A DNA stretch of 64,000 bases from Aliiroseovarius marinus. GTDB taxonomy: Bacteria; Pseudomonadota; Alphaproteobacteria; Rhodobacterales; Rhodobacteraceae. This document shows, in pieces, positions 55,529-63,628 of this stretch. The notes below the pieces were generated by a model that saw only the letters and a list, made by a program, of their open reading frames with translations, ran no database searches and was not told where the DNA came from. Made by a program: the position numbers and the translations under genes. Numbering within the stretch: position 1 is the stretch's first letter; every line of letters starts with the position of its first letter. The DNA lies in NCBI RefSeq assembly GCF_004360145.1, contig NZ_SAIT01000016.1, positions 1-64,000 on the forward strand, written 5' to 3'.

Positions 55529-56002
55529 ATGCAGGACGAATGGAAAGCCGAGTTTGATCGCTTCGATCGTTTGATTCTGGATATTCTGTCGACGGACGGA
55601 CGGATCTCGATCACTGAATTGGCAGGGAAGATCGGACTGTCAAAGTCACCCACACAAGCGCGCTTGAAAAAGCTTGAGAAAACCGGCGTGATCACCGGAT
55701 ACCGCGCGCAAATCGATCCGATCCGCATGGGCCGCGACCACGTCGCCTTTGTCGAGGTGAAGCTGTCCGACACGCGCGAGGCTGCGCTGAAAGCCTTCAA
55801 CGAAGGGGTCGCCGCCATTCCCGAGGTCGAGGAATGCTATATGCTCGCCGCCCACTTCGACTATCTGCTGAAGGTGCGTACGCAGGATATGCGCGATTAT
55901 CGCCGGGTTCTGGGGGAGAAGATCAGCTCACTGCCCAACGTGGCGCAAAGCTCGACCCATGTGGCGATGCAGGCTGTGAAGGAAGATGGCACATCGGTGT
56001 GA
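55529..56002 (+). CDS. putR: Lrp/AsnC regulator of putA (PutR-like)
   Basis: A 157-aa Lrp-family regulator with winged helix (LDILSTDGRISITELAGKIG, recognition SKSPTQARLKKLEKTGVI) and RAM domain (AAIPEVEECYMLAAHFDYLL). Placed divergently from putA, the arrangement known in Rhodobacter capsulatus, where PutR activates putA in response to proline. Function therefore well supported by context. Confidence 0.88.
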   Translation: MQDEWKAEFDRFDRLILDILSTDGRISITELAGKIGLSKSPTQARLKKLEKTGVITGYRAQIDPIRMGRDHVAFVEVKLSDTREAALKAFNEGVAAIPEVEECYMLAAHFDYLLKVRTQDMRDYRRVLGEKISSLPNVAQSSTHVAMQAVKEDGTSV

Positions 56003-56049
56003 TCCGCCGTTGCCCCTGCCTGACTTTAGGGATAGGCAAAGGGGGCTAT

Positions 56050-56136
56050 GCCCGCGTGGTGGAATGGTAGACACAGGAGACTTAAAATCTCTAGGCCGGA
56101 TAGGCCGTGCCGGTTCGAGTCCGGCCGCGGGTACCA
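56050..56136 (+). tRNA. tRNA-Leu (TAA)
   Basis: An 87-nt class II tRNA with long variable arm, acceptor GCCCGCG with CGCGGGT, and encoded CCA. The loop CTTAAAA gives anticodon TAA. Confidence 0.96.
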
Positions 56137-56151
56137 AGCTTTAGAAACGCG

Positions 56152-56178
56152 AACGGCGCACCGAAATGGCGCGCCGTT
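56152..56178 (+). terminator. Terminator of tRNA-Leu
   Basis: AACGGCGC and GCGCCGTT make an 8-bp stem around an 11-nt loop, followed by TTCTTTTTT. Confidence 0.85.
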
Positions 56179-56198
56179 TTCTTTTTTGTATCAGAGAA

Positions 56199-57188
56199 TT
56201 ACTTCAGCGCGGCATCGGTGATGGCGCTGGTCCAAGCCCCTTCAGGTGCTTTGGTGATCACCGGATCCGAACCGCCGCCCAGCAGGGTGGCTACGGTGCG
56301 CTCGTAGGCTGCGACGTCCAACGAGCCGTCCGAGCCAGCGGTCAGCTTGCCGATTTCACCGATCATGCGGATCTGGTGGGTTTCGGTCTGGGCGCCGGTT
56401 TCGTCATAGTCCAGGATGATCTGGGCAGCAGCCTCGGCGTTTTCCTCGGCCCATTTCCAACCCTTCATCGAGGCGCGTACGAAACGCACCATCTTGTCGG
56501 AGAAGGCGGCGTCCGACAGGTTGTCTTCGAGCACATACAGACCGTCTTCCAGCGTCGCGACGCCTTGGTCTTCATACTTGAAGGTCACCAGCTCGTCCGG
56601 GCTGACGCCAGAATCAATCACCTGCCAGTATTCGTTATAGGTCATGGTCGAAATACAGTCGGCTTGGCGCTGCAACAGGGCGTCCACGTTGAAGGCTTGC
56701 TTCAGCACTTCCACCCCGGTTTCGCTTTTGCCATCGGTCGACAGACCCAGCTTGCCCATCCAGTTCATGAAGGGGAATTCGTTGCCGAAAAACCAGACGC
56801 CAAGGGTGCGGTTGGCCAGATCAGCGGGCGAAGAAATGCCCACGTCGCCCCAGCAGGTCAGCATCATGCCGGACGAGGCGAAGGGCTGGGCAATGTTCAC
56901 CAGCGGAAGGCCTTTTTCACGTGCAGCCAAGGCGGCTGGCATCCATTCGACGACCACATCTGCGCTGCCGCCTGCAATCACCTGTGTGGGGGCGATGTCT
57001 GGGCCGCCGGGCAGGATGGTGACGTTCAGGTCTTCATCAGCGTAATAGCCGTTTTCGAGCGCCACATAGTAGCCCGCGAACTGGCCCTGCGTGACCCATT
57101 TCAGCTGAAGCGTGACGTCGTCTGCCGCGGATGCCGCGCTGGCGCTGACGGCAAGGGCAGCTGCGCCGATCAGTGATTTAAGTTTCAT
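56199..57188 (-). CDS. ABC transporter substrate-binding protein, NMT1/THI5-like
   Basis: A 329-aa periplasmic binding protein with Sec signal (MKLKSLIGAAALAVSASAASA, cut before ADDVT). The N-terminal QLKWVTQGQFAGYYVALENGYY and GGSADVVVEWMPAALAARE are hallmarks of the THI5-like family that binds pyrimidine-type or other small aromatic ligands. Last gene of the seven-gene operon, so its ligand is probably a pyrimidine, dihydropyrimidine or hydantoin. Start ATG 57188 with AAGGAGAG. Convergent with tRNA-Leu. Confidence 0.88.
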   Translation of the reverse strand: MKLKSLIGAAALAVSASAASAADDVTLQLKWVTQGQFAGYYVALENGYYADEDLNVTILPGGPDIAPTQVIAGGSADVVVEWMPAALAAREKGLPLVNIAQPFASSGMMLTCWGDVGISSPADLANRTLGVWFFGNEFPFMNWMGKLGLSTDGKSETGVEVLKQAFNVDALLQRQADCISTMTYNEYWQVIDSGVSPDELVTFKYEDQGVATLEDGLYVLEDNLSDAAFSDKMVRFVRASMKGWKWAEENAEAAAQIILDYDETGAQTETHQIRMIGEIGKLTAGSDGSLDVAAYERTVATLLGGGSDPVITKAPEGAWTSAITDAALK

Positions 57189-57240
57189 GGTTCTCTCCTT
57201 GTTGAATTCTTTTTTAGTTTGGTTTTGCGGGCTGATTTGC

Positions 57241-58086
57241 TCAGCCTCGTTGTGATGGGTGCCAGAAGGTCACCTTTTTCTCGATAAATGCGACGATGCC
57301 GTAAAAGGCAGTGCCCGCAAGGGCGGCGACGACGATCTCGGCCCAGACCAGATCAATCGACAGGCTGCCGACACCTGTTGAAATTCGGAACCCCATCCCA
57401 CGGGTGGGCGATCCAAAGTATTCAGCCACAATTGCCCCGATCAGGGCAAGCGTCGCGGCCACTTTCAGCCCGTTGAAGATAAAGGGCATGGCGGCAGGGA
57501 TGCGCAGTTTAAGCAGCGTTTTGACGTAACCGGCAGCATAGGTTTTCATCAGGTCGCGCAGCATCGCATCGGTCTCGCGCAGGCCTTGCACGGTGTTCAC
57601 CAGTACCGGGAAGAACACCATGACGACGACCACGGCGGCCTTGGATTGCCAGTCAAAGCCGAACCAGCTGACCAGAATGGGGGCGACGCCGACGATGGGC
57701 AGGGCCGCCACGAAGTTGCCGATGGGTAGAAGCCCGCGTGTCAGGAAGGGTGAGCGGTCGATCAGGATCGCGACGACGAAGGCCGCGAGCACGCCGAAGA
57801 TATAGCCGCGCAACGCGCCTCTCAGGACGGTCTGAACGAAGTCCTCCCACAACATGCCGGTCGAGTTGACGAACCGATCCGCAACGGCGGACGGCGCAGG
57901 CAGAATTGCAGGCGAGATGGCGAAGGAGTGGACGACAGCCTCCCACAACACAACGATGGTCAGGCCAAACAGGATCGGCACGGTGTATCGCACCGCCGTC
58001 GTATCGGATAGACGCGAGCGGACCAGAGCGACATTGGTGCCCCAGGCGAACACCCAAAAGACAAGGGCAAGGATCATCCAGCTCAT
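57241..58086 (-). CDS. ABC transporter permease
   Basis: A 281-aa inner membrane permease of the SsuC/TauC/ThiX type with six helices. The EAA loop is visible around LRETDAMLRDLMKTYAAG. The start overlaps the other permease by 4 nt (ATGA), so the two form a heterodimer. It ends 52 bp before the binding-protein gene. Confidence 0.9.
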   Translation of the reverse strand: MSWMILALVFWVFAWGTNVALVRSRLSDTTAVRYTVPILFGLTIVVLWEAVVHSFAISPAILPAPSAVADRFVNSTGMLWEDFVQTVLRGALRGYIFGVLAAFVVAILIDRSPFLTRGLLPIGNFVAALPIVGVAPILVSWFGFDWQSKAAVVVVMVFFPVLVNTVQGLRETDAMLRDLMKTYAAGYVKTLLKLRIPAAMPFIFNGLKVAATLALIGAIVAEYFGSPTRGMGFRISTGVGSLSIDLVWAEIVVAALAGTAFYGIVAFIEKKVTFWHPSQRG

Positions 58087-59018
58087 GTGCGCATCCCCAT
58101 TTTGTTCAGCAGAACGTGCTGGATCCGGTCAATTAGTGTGACCAGCACGCCGGCAAGAATGGCCGCGGCAAACAGCGCTGCCCAGATCGCCAAGGGGGTT
58201 CCGAACTGATCCCCGATCAGGATCCGCGCGCCCAGCCCACTGATGGCCCCTGTCGGCAGTTCGCCCACGATGGCGCCAACCAGTGCGGCGGCGATGCCGA
58301 TCTTCAGCGAGGTGAAAAGGTAGGGCAGGGAGGCGGGCACACGCAGTTTCAGAAACTGCTGCTGGCCCGAGGCCGAGTAGGTTTTCAGAAGGTCCAGCTG
58401 TTCAGCATTGGGGGCGCGCAGCCCTTTGATCATGCCGACCATGACCGGGAAGAAACACAGATAGGACGCGATCAGCGCTTTCGGAAAGCCGCGCCCCTCG
58501 ATCCCGATTTGCGAGGACAGGACGATGATCATCGGGGCCAGCGCCACGATGGGCACGGCTTGCGAGATGATGGCCCACGGGACCAGCGACATTTCAAGCA
58601 CGCGGGATTTCACCACCAACACGGCACCAAGGATGCCGACCGAGGTGCCCAGAAGGAAGCCCCAGAAGGTCGATTGCAGCGTGATCCACCCGTGATAGAT
58701 CAGCGACCGTTTCGACCATGTGCGACCCTTCAGGACCATCGCACCCGTGGTCTTCCACAGCTCTTGGCCGACCTGTGTTGGGGTCGGCAGGCGCGGACGG
58801 TCCAGATCATAACCGCCCGCGATATGGCTGCGGTTGTTCAGAAGAAGCGACAGGGTCGAGGCTTCGCGCCGTTCGACGGCCTCGGCGGGGACGACGTCGC
58901 CACCAGCGCGGGCGGCCTGATCCAGCGTGACGCGGATGTTCATCGGTGCCACCGCCAGAAACCAGATCACTAGAATGCCGAACAGCACCGTCAGGACAGG
59001 AAACAGCGTTCTAGTCAT
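58083..59018 (-). CDS. ABC transporter permease
   Basis: A 311-aa permease of the same family as its neighbour, with an N-terminal extra helix and a periplasmic loop of about 50 residues. The EAA-type loop is LRAPNAEQLDLLKTYSASG. Overlaps the ATPase gene by 8 nt and the second permease by 4 nt. Confidence 0.9.
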   Translation of the reverse strand: MTRTLFPVLTVLFGILVIWFLAVAPMNIRVTLDQAARAGGDVVPAEAVERREASTLSLLLNNRSHIAGGYDLDRPRLPTPTQVGQELWKTTGAMVLKGRTWSKRSLIYHGWITLQSTFWGFLLGTSVGILGAVLVVKSRVLEMSLVPWAIISQAVPIVALAPMIIVLSSQIGIEGRGFPKALIASYLCFFPVMVGMIKGLRAPNAEQLDLLKTYSASGQQQFLKLRVPASLPYLFTSLKIGIAAALVGAIVGELPTGAISGLGARILIGDQFGTPLAIWAALFAAAILAGVLVTLIDRIQHVLLNKMGMRT

Positions 59019-59793
59019 AGGAATGCCCCGCGCGTAGTCCCTCGCGGACCCGGTGAGCGACGTCCAGAAATTCCTGCGTGTCTCGAATATCCAGCGGGCG
59101 TTCGGCGGGCAGGGGGCAGTCGATCACGTCGGAAATCCGGCCCGGACGAGGGGACATGACGACGATTTTGGTCGACAGATACACGGCCTCGGGGATTGAG
59201 TGGGTGACGAAGCAGATCGTCTTCTGCGTCTTGGCCCAAAGCTTCAGAAGCTGTTCGTTCAGGTGATCGCGCACGATTTCGTCCAACGCACCGAAGGGCT
59301 CGTCCATCAACAAGATGTCGGCGTCAAAGGCCAGCGCGCGGGCAATGGACGCCCGCTGCTGCATCCCGCCGGAAAGCTGCCACGGGAACTTTTTCTCGAA
59401 CCCGGCCAGATCGACCAGCTCAAGCACGCGCTTGATCCGCTCGTCTTGCTCGGCCTTCGGATAGCCCATGATTTCCAGCGGCAGGCGCACATTGCGCCCG
59501 ATGGTGCGCCACGGGTACAGCCCTGCGTGCTGGAAGACATAGCCATAGGCGCGCGAACGGCGGGCCTCGTGCGGGGTTACACCGTTAACGGTGATTTTCC
59601 CGCCGGTGGGCGTTTCCAGATCTGCCATGCAGCGCAGGAAGGTGGTTTTGCCACAGCCCGAGGGGCCGATGAAGCTGACAAAATCGCCTTTCTTGATGTC
59701 CAGCGACACGTCTTTCAACGCATGCACTGGCCCATCATTGGTCTGAAAGGTCAGATCAAGGTTCTCTGCCTTGATTACCGTATCCGAAGTCAC
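59011..59793 (-). CDS. ABC transporter ATP-binding protein
   Basis: A 260-aa ATPase of the nitrate/taurine/hydroxymethylpyrimidine class. Walker A GPSGCGKTT, signature LSGGMQQRASIARAL, Walker B ILLMDEPFGALDE and switch His in FVTHSIPEAVYL. The start is taken as GTG 59793, six bases after the dihydropyrimidinase stop, with GGGAG upstream. An ATG at 59862 would overlap that gene by 64 nt. Confidence 0.92.
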   Translation of the reverse strand: MTSDTVIKAENLDLTFQTNDGPVHALKDVSLDIKKGDFVSFIGPSGCGKTTFLRCMADLETPTGGKITVNGVTPHEARRSRAYGYVFQHAGLYPWRTIGRNVRLPLEIMGYPKAEQDERIKRVLELVDLAGFEKKFPWQLSGGMQQRASIARALAFDADILLMDEPFGALDEIVRDHLNEQLLKLWAKTQKTICFVTHSIPEAVYLSTKIVVMSPRPGRISDVIDCPLPAERPLDIRDTQEFLDVAHRVREGLRAGHSYD

Positions 59794-59798
59794 GTGTT

Positions 59799-61253
59799 TT
59801 AAACTCCCGTTGCAGGAATGCCTGTCCGTTTGACAGGTTGAGGGGCTGTCAGTTCTTTCCACTTGGAAAGTGCGGTGTTGACGGTTGCATTTGGTTCGCG
59901 GGCGACAAATTCACCGTGGCCTTCCTGCGTGCGGATTTCCCCGTCATGCACGGCCACCTGACCACGAGTCAGGGTGAATCGCGGCAGGCCTTTAACCTCG
60001 TGCCCTTCGAAGACGTTGTAGTCGATGGCGGATTGCTGGGTGCCCGCCGTAATCGTTTTCGACTTCTCGGGATCCCAGACCACGAGGTCCGCATCGGCGC
60101 CGACCAGAACCGCCCCCTTGCGCGGGTAGCAGTTCAGGATTTTCGCGATGTTGGTCGAGGTCACAGCGACAAACTCGTTCATCGTCAGACGACCCGTGGC
60201 GACGCCGTGAGTCCACAGCATCGGCATCCGATCCTCAAGCCCGCCGGTCCCGTTGGGAATTTGGGTGAAGTCGCCCACGCCAAAGCGTTTCTGTTCGGTC
60301 GTGAAGGCGCAGTGGTCGGTGGCCACGACGGACAACGAGCCCGACTGCAGACCCGCCCACAGGCTGTCTTGGTGTTTCTGGTTGCGGAAGGGGGGCGACA
60401 TCACGCGACGTGCGGCGTGGTCCCAATCTTTGTTGAAATATTCGCTTTCATCCAGCGTCAGGTGCTGGATCAGCGGCTCGCCCCAGACGCGTTTACCCTG
60501 CATACGGGCGCGGCGGATGGCTTCGTGGGCTTCCTCGCAAGAGACATGCACCACGTAAAGCGGCGCACCCGCCATATCGGCGATCATGATCGCGCGGTTG
60601 GTGGCCTCGCCTTCGACCTGAGAGGGGCGGGAATAGGCGTGTGCCTCGGGTCCGGTGTTGCCCTCGGCCAGCAGCTTGGCGGACAGCTCGGCGATTACAT
60701 CGCCGTTTTCGGCATGGACCATCGGGGTCGCGCCCAGCTCGGCCAGACGGCTGAAAGACGAGTAAAGCTCGTCGTCATTTACCATCAGCGCGCCCTTATA
60801 GGCCAGGAAGTGCTTGAATGTGTTGATGCCGCGCTCCTGCACAACGGTCTGCATGTCGTTGAACACCTGCTCGCCCCACCAAGTCACCGCCATGTGGAAC
60901 GAATAGTCACAATTAGCGCGGGTCGATTTGTTGTCCCACCGCTTCAGCGCGTCCAGCAGGCTTTCGCCTTGGTTGGGCAGGCAGAAATCAACCACCATCG
61001 TGGTGCCGCCCGCCAGACCGGCGCGCGTACCGCTTTCGAAATCATCCGACGAGTACGTGCCCATGAACGGCATTTCGAGGTGCACATGCGGGTCGATCCC
61101 GCCGGGCATGACATAGCAGCCAGTGGCATCGAGCACCTCGTCGCCCTTCAGGTTCGGCCCAATCTCGATGATCTTGCCGTTATCGATCAGGACGTCTGCC
61201 TTGTAGGTCAGATCTGCAGTGACGACGGTTCCGTTTTTGATGACTTTGGTCAT
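59799..61253 (-). CDS. hydA: Dihydropyrimidinase / hydantoinase
   Basis: A 484-aa amidohydrolase opening the ring of 5,6-dihydrouracil or -thymine (and hydantoins). Metal ligands: GGIDPHVHLEMPF, the carboxylated Lys in FKHFLAYKGALM, and later His in VHAENGD and VVHVSCEEAH, with Asp in VATDHCAF. Start ATG 61253 overlaps the 98-aa gene stop (ATGA). Operon partners, an N-carbamoyl amidohydrolase and a THI5-like transporter, fit reductive pyrimidine catabolism. Confidence 0.94.
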   Translation of the reverse strand: MTKVIKNGTVVTADLTYKADVLIDNGKIIEIGPNLKGDEVLDATGCYVMPGGIDPHVHLEMPFMGTYSSDDFESGTRAGLAGGTTMVVDFCLPNQGESLLDALKRWDNKSTRANCDYSFHMAVTWWGEQVFNDMQTVVQERGINTFKHFLAYKGALMVNDDELYSSFSRLAELGATPMVHAENGDVIAELSAKLLAEGNTGPEAHAYSRPSQVEGEATNRAIMIADMAGAPLYVVHVSCEEAHEAIRRARMQGKRVWGEPLIQHLTLDESEYFNKDWDHAARRVMSPPFRNQKHQDSLWAGLQSGSLSVVATDHCAFTTEQKRFGVGDFTQIPNGTGGLEDRMPMLWTHGVATGRLTMNEFVAVTSTNIAKILNCYPRKGAVLVGADADLVVWDPEKSKTITAGTQQSAIDYNVFEGHEVKGLPRFTLTRGQVAVHDGEIRTQEGHGEFVAREPNATVNTALSKWKELTAPQPVKRTGIPATGV

Positions 61254-61546
61254 TTGTTATCTCCCTGTTCAAGGCGCCCGATTTCCCAAGTGCCTTCGCG
61301 TTTCCACGCGTAATGGCCGAATTCAAGATCTCTCAAAAACTCAAGGCCTGGTTCCCATTCATAAAGATGTCCTAGTCCGACAATCTTTCCTTCACACTTT
61401 CCGTCTCGATGATTGAGGGCGCAAATAGCTTGCGGTCCATCCTCCTCGTTTGCGACGTAGTTCAGCTCTCGTTCGCGATTGAACACGCCTTCACACATAA
61501 CCAAGGCCGTGTTGTTCGGAAGATCACCGAGTGTAGATTTGGTCAC
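61250..61546 (-). CDS. Unknown 98-aa protein inside the pyrimidine operon
   Basis: A 98-aa soluble protein lodged between the amidohydrolase and dihydropyrimidinase genes, with 4-nt overlaps on both sides (GTGA and ATGA). Start is GTG 61546. No family recognised. Visible features are NTALVMCEGVFNRERELNYV, ICALNHRDGKCEGKIVGLGH, and an aromatic acidic C-terminus LYEWEPGLEFLRDLEFGHYAW. Three cysteines, no signal or helix. Perfect coupling indicates a real co-translated gene rather than a chance frame. Confidence 0.72.
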   Translation of the reverse strand: MTKSTLGDLPNNTALVMCEGVFNRERELNYVANEEDGPQAICALNHRDGKCEGKIVGLGHLYEWEPGLEFLRDLEFGHYAWKREGTWEIGRLEQGDNK

Positions 61547-62790
61547 TCCACAATCTCCGCCGTTTCCAACACCGCGTGCAGCAACACATCCGTGCCAGCC
61601 GCGGCCCAGTCCTTCGAGATATCCTCGGCTTCGTTGTGGGACAGGCCGTCCACGCAGGGGCACATGATCATTGCGGTGGGTGCGACGTCGTTGATCCAGC
61701 AGGCGTCGTGGCCCGCGCCCGAGACGATATCCATGTGGCTATAGCCCAGCTCCTCCGCCGCATCGCGCACCGCTTTCACACAGGTCTCGTCAAAGGCGGG
61801 CGGGTCGAAGGTGCCGACCATTTCCCAGCTCATCTCAACCCCGATATCGGCGCAGAGCTTCGGCGCACGTTCATCAAACTCGGCAATCATCGCGTCGATC
61901 ACCTCTTGCAAGTGCGAGCGGAAATCGACGGTGCAGACCACCTTGCCGGGGATGATGTTGCGCGAGTTCGGGTAGACGTCGATATGGCCGATGGCCCCCA
62001 CCGCGTTGGGCTGGTGCTTCATCGCGATCTCGTGCACCAGTTCGGTGATCAGCGCCAAACCACGACCCGCGTTGATGCGCATATGCATGGGGGTCGAGCC
62101 GGTGTGGCTTTCCTTACCCGTGATGGTCACTTCCAGCCAGTTCAGGCCTTGACCATGGGTGACAACACCGATGTCCCTGCCCTCGGCTTCCAGAATGGGG
62201 CCTTGTTCGATGTGCAGCTCGAACATCGCATGCATCTTTCGGGCGCCGACCTCTTCATCGCCAACCCAGCCGATACGTTTCAGTTCGTCTCCGAACTTCT
62301 TGCCCTCGGCATCTTCGCGGTCGTACGCCCAGTCTTGCGTGTGCTTGCCCGCAAACACGCCGGACGCCAGCATGGCCGGCGCAAAGCGTGTGCCTTCTTC
62401 GTTGGTCCAGTTGGCGATGACAATCGGGTGTTTGGTTTTGACGTTCAGGTCATTCATCGTGCGGACGGCTTCCAGCCCGCCCAGCACGCCAAGCACGCCA
62501 TCATACTTGCCGCCCGTCGGCTGCGTATCCAGATGCGAGCCCATATAGACGGGCAGGGCGTTCGGGTCCTCGCCGGGGCGGGTGGCAAACATGTTGCCCA
62601 TCGTGTCGACGCCCATGGTCATACCGGCGGCTTCACACCATGTCTGAAACAGCGCGCGGCCTTCTGCGTCTTCGTCGGTCAACGTCTGGCGATTATTGCC
62701 GCCTGCAATGCCGGGGCCGATCTTGGCCATCTCCATCAGACTGTCCCACAGCCGATCCGGGTCAATCCGCAGGTTCTTGCGATTGGTCAT
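61543..62790 (-). CDS. Zn-dependent N-carbamoyl amidohydrolase (M20 family)
   Basis: A 415-aa M20-family amidase of the allantoate/N-carbamoyl-amino acid/beta-ureidopropionase group. Metal motifs: MGSHLDTQPTGGKYDGVLGV, the NEEGTRFAPAM glutamates, HIEQGPIL, DVYPNSRNIIP and SGAGHDACWI. Next to dihydropyrimidinase it most likely hydrolyses N-carbamoyl-beta-alanine or -beta-aminoisobutyrate (PydC-like). Start ATG 62790 has AGGGAG with six-base spacing; starts upstream lack it. First gene of the operon, divergent from tetR. Confidence 0.9.
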   Translation of the reverse strand: MTNRKNLRIDPDRLWDSLMEMAKIGPGIAGGNNRQTLTDEDAEGRALFQTWCEAAGMTMGVDTMGNMFATRPGEDPNALPVYMGSHLDTQPTGGKYDGVLGVLGGLEAVRTMNDLNVKTKHPIVIANWTNEEGTRFAPAMLASGVFAGKHTQDWAYDREDAEGKKFGDELKRIGWVGDEEVGARKMHAMFELHIEQGPILEAEGRDIGVVTHGQGLNWLEVTITGKESHTGSTPMHMRINAGRGLALITELVHEIAMKHQPNAVGAIGHIDVYPNSRNIIPGKVVCTVDFRSHLQEVIDAMIAEFDERAPKLCADIGVEMSWEMVGTFDPPAFDETCVKAVRDAAEELGYSHMDIVSGAGHDACWINDVAPTAMIMCPCVDGLSHNEAEDISKDWAAAGTDVLLHAVLETAEIVE

Positions 62791-62867
62791 ATTCATCTCC
62801 CTTTGGGTACACATGAATGTGCATGTGGAATTTAGATTCCATCTTTCCCTCAGGCTGGCGGATTTCT

Positions 62868-62902
62868 GCACGATCGGTCAATGTTTTTCTGAACGATCGT
62901 GC
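62868..62902. promoter_or_regulatory. Inverted repeat upstream of the pyrimidine operon and tetR
   Basis: GCACGATCG and CGATCGTGC are 9-bp perfect arms separated by 17 bp; each arm is itself centred on CGATCG, with centres 23 bp apart. A third related half, TCTCGTGCGAA, lies at 62927-62937. The site lies in the 205-bp divergent gap, suitable for TetR control of both directions. It does not match the known E. coli RutR operator. Confidence 0.62.
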
Positions 62903-62995
62903 GAATTGTTCTGTTTTCTGAGGAAATCTCGTGCGAAAAGGGAAAACACTGCGCGAAAGTTACGCAGAATTAAGGTGTGAAGTGTTGACGTAAGC

Positions 62996-63628
62996 ATGGC
63001 GACAAAAGGCATTCAAAGCCGTAACAGGCAGGAAGTTACCGGGCGGATTCTTTCCGCCGCTGAACGTGTGTTCGCCGAGTTCGGATATGCGGGCGCTTCG
63101 ATCAGTCGGATTGCGGCGCAAGCGGGCATTCCGAAATCCAACGTGGTCTATTACTTCGAGACCAAGGAACTGCTCTATCGTCGCGTGGTGGGCGAGATCT
63201 TTGACATCTGGCGCGCGGCGGCGGACAGCATCACTGTCGACAATGACCCGATTCAGGCGCTGGGCGACTATATCGACACGAAGCTCGATCTGGCGCGGAC
63301 GCGGCCTTATGGCTCGAAGGTTTGGGCGAATGAGATTATTCAGCGCGCGCCCATCGTGCAGGACTATCTGGAAGACGAATTGCGGTCCTGGACCGAGGAT
63401 CGGATCGTGGTGATCGAGGCGTGGATCGAACACGGAAAGATCCGCCCTATCAGTGCGCGCCATTTGCTCTATGCGATCTGGGCGACCACCCAGCACTATG
63501 CGGATTTTACCCATCAAATCACCACGCTGAACGAGGGCGTCGAGCTGACGAACCGCCAGTGGGACGAGACGAAGACGGCAGTGAAAGACCTGCTTCTGCG
63601 TGGCGTTGAAAAACACGGTGACGCGTAA
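62996..63628 (+). CDS. TetR/AcrR regulator, RutR-like (first of a pair)
   Basis: A 210-aa TetR-family repressor. The helix-turn-helix is VFAEFGYAGASISRIAAQAG with PKSNVVYYFETKELLY. The C-terminal HLLYAIWATTQHYADFTHQI resembles RutR, which senses uracil/thymine, and suits control of pyrimidine degradation. Overlaps the next tetR gene by 1 nt (TAATG). Confidence 0.9.
   Translation: MATKGIQSRNRQEVTGRILSAAERVFAEFGYAGASISRIAAQAGIPKSNVVYYFETKELLYRRVVGEIFDIWRAAADSITVDNDPIQALGDYIDTKLDLARTRPYGSKVWANEIIQRAPIVQDYLEDELRSWTEDRIVVIEAWIEHGKIRPISARHLLYAIWATTQHYADFTHQITTLNEGVELTNRQWDETKTAVKDLLLRGVEKHGDA

Noticed and set aside
62790-62996. E. coli-type RutR operator (TTGACCA-N2-TGGTCAA)
   Set aside because: Searched by eye in the gap; not present. 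A different inverted repeat was reported instead.
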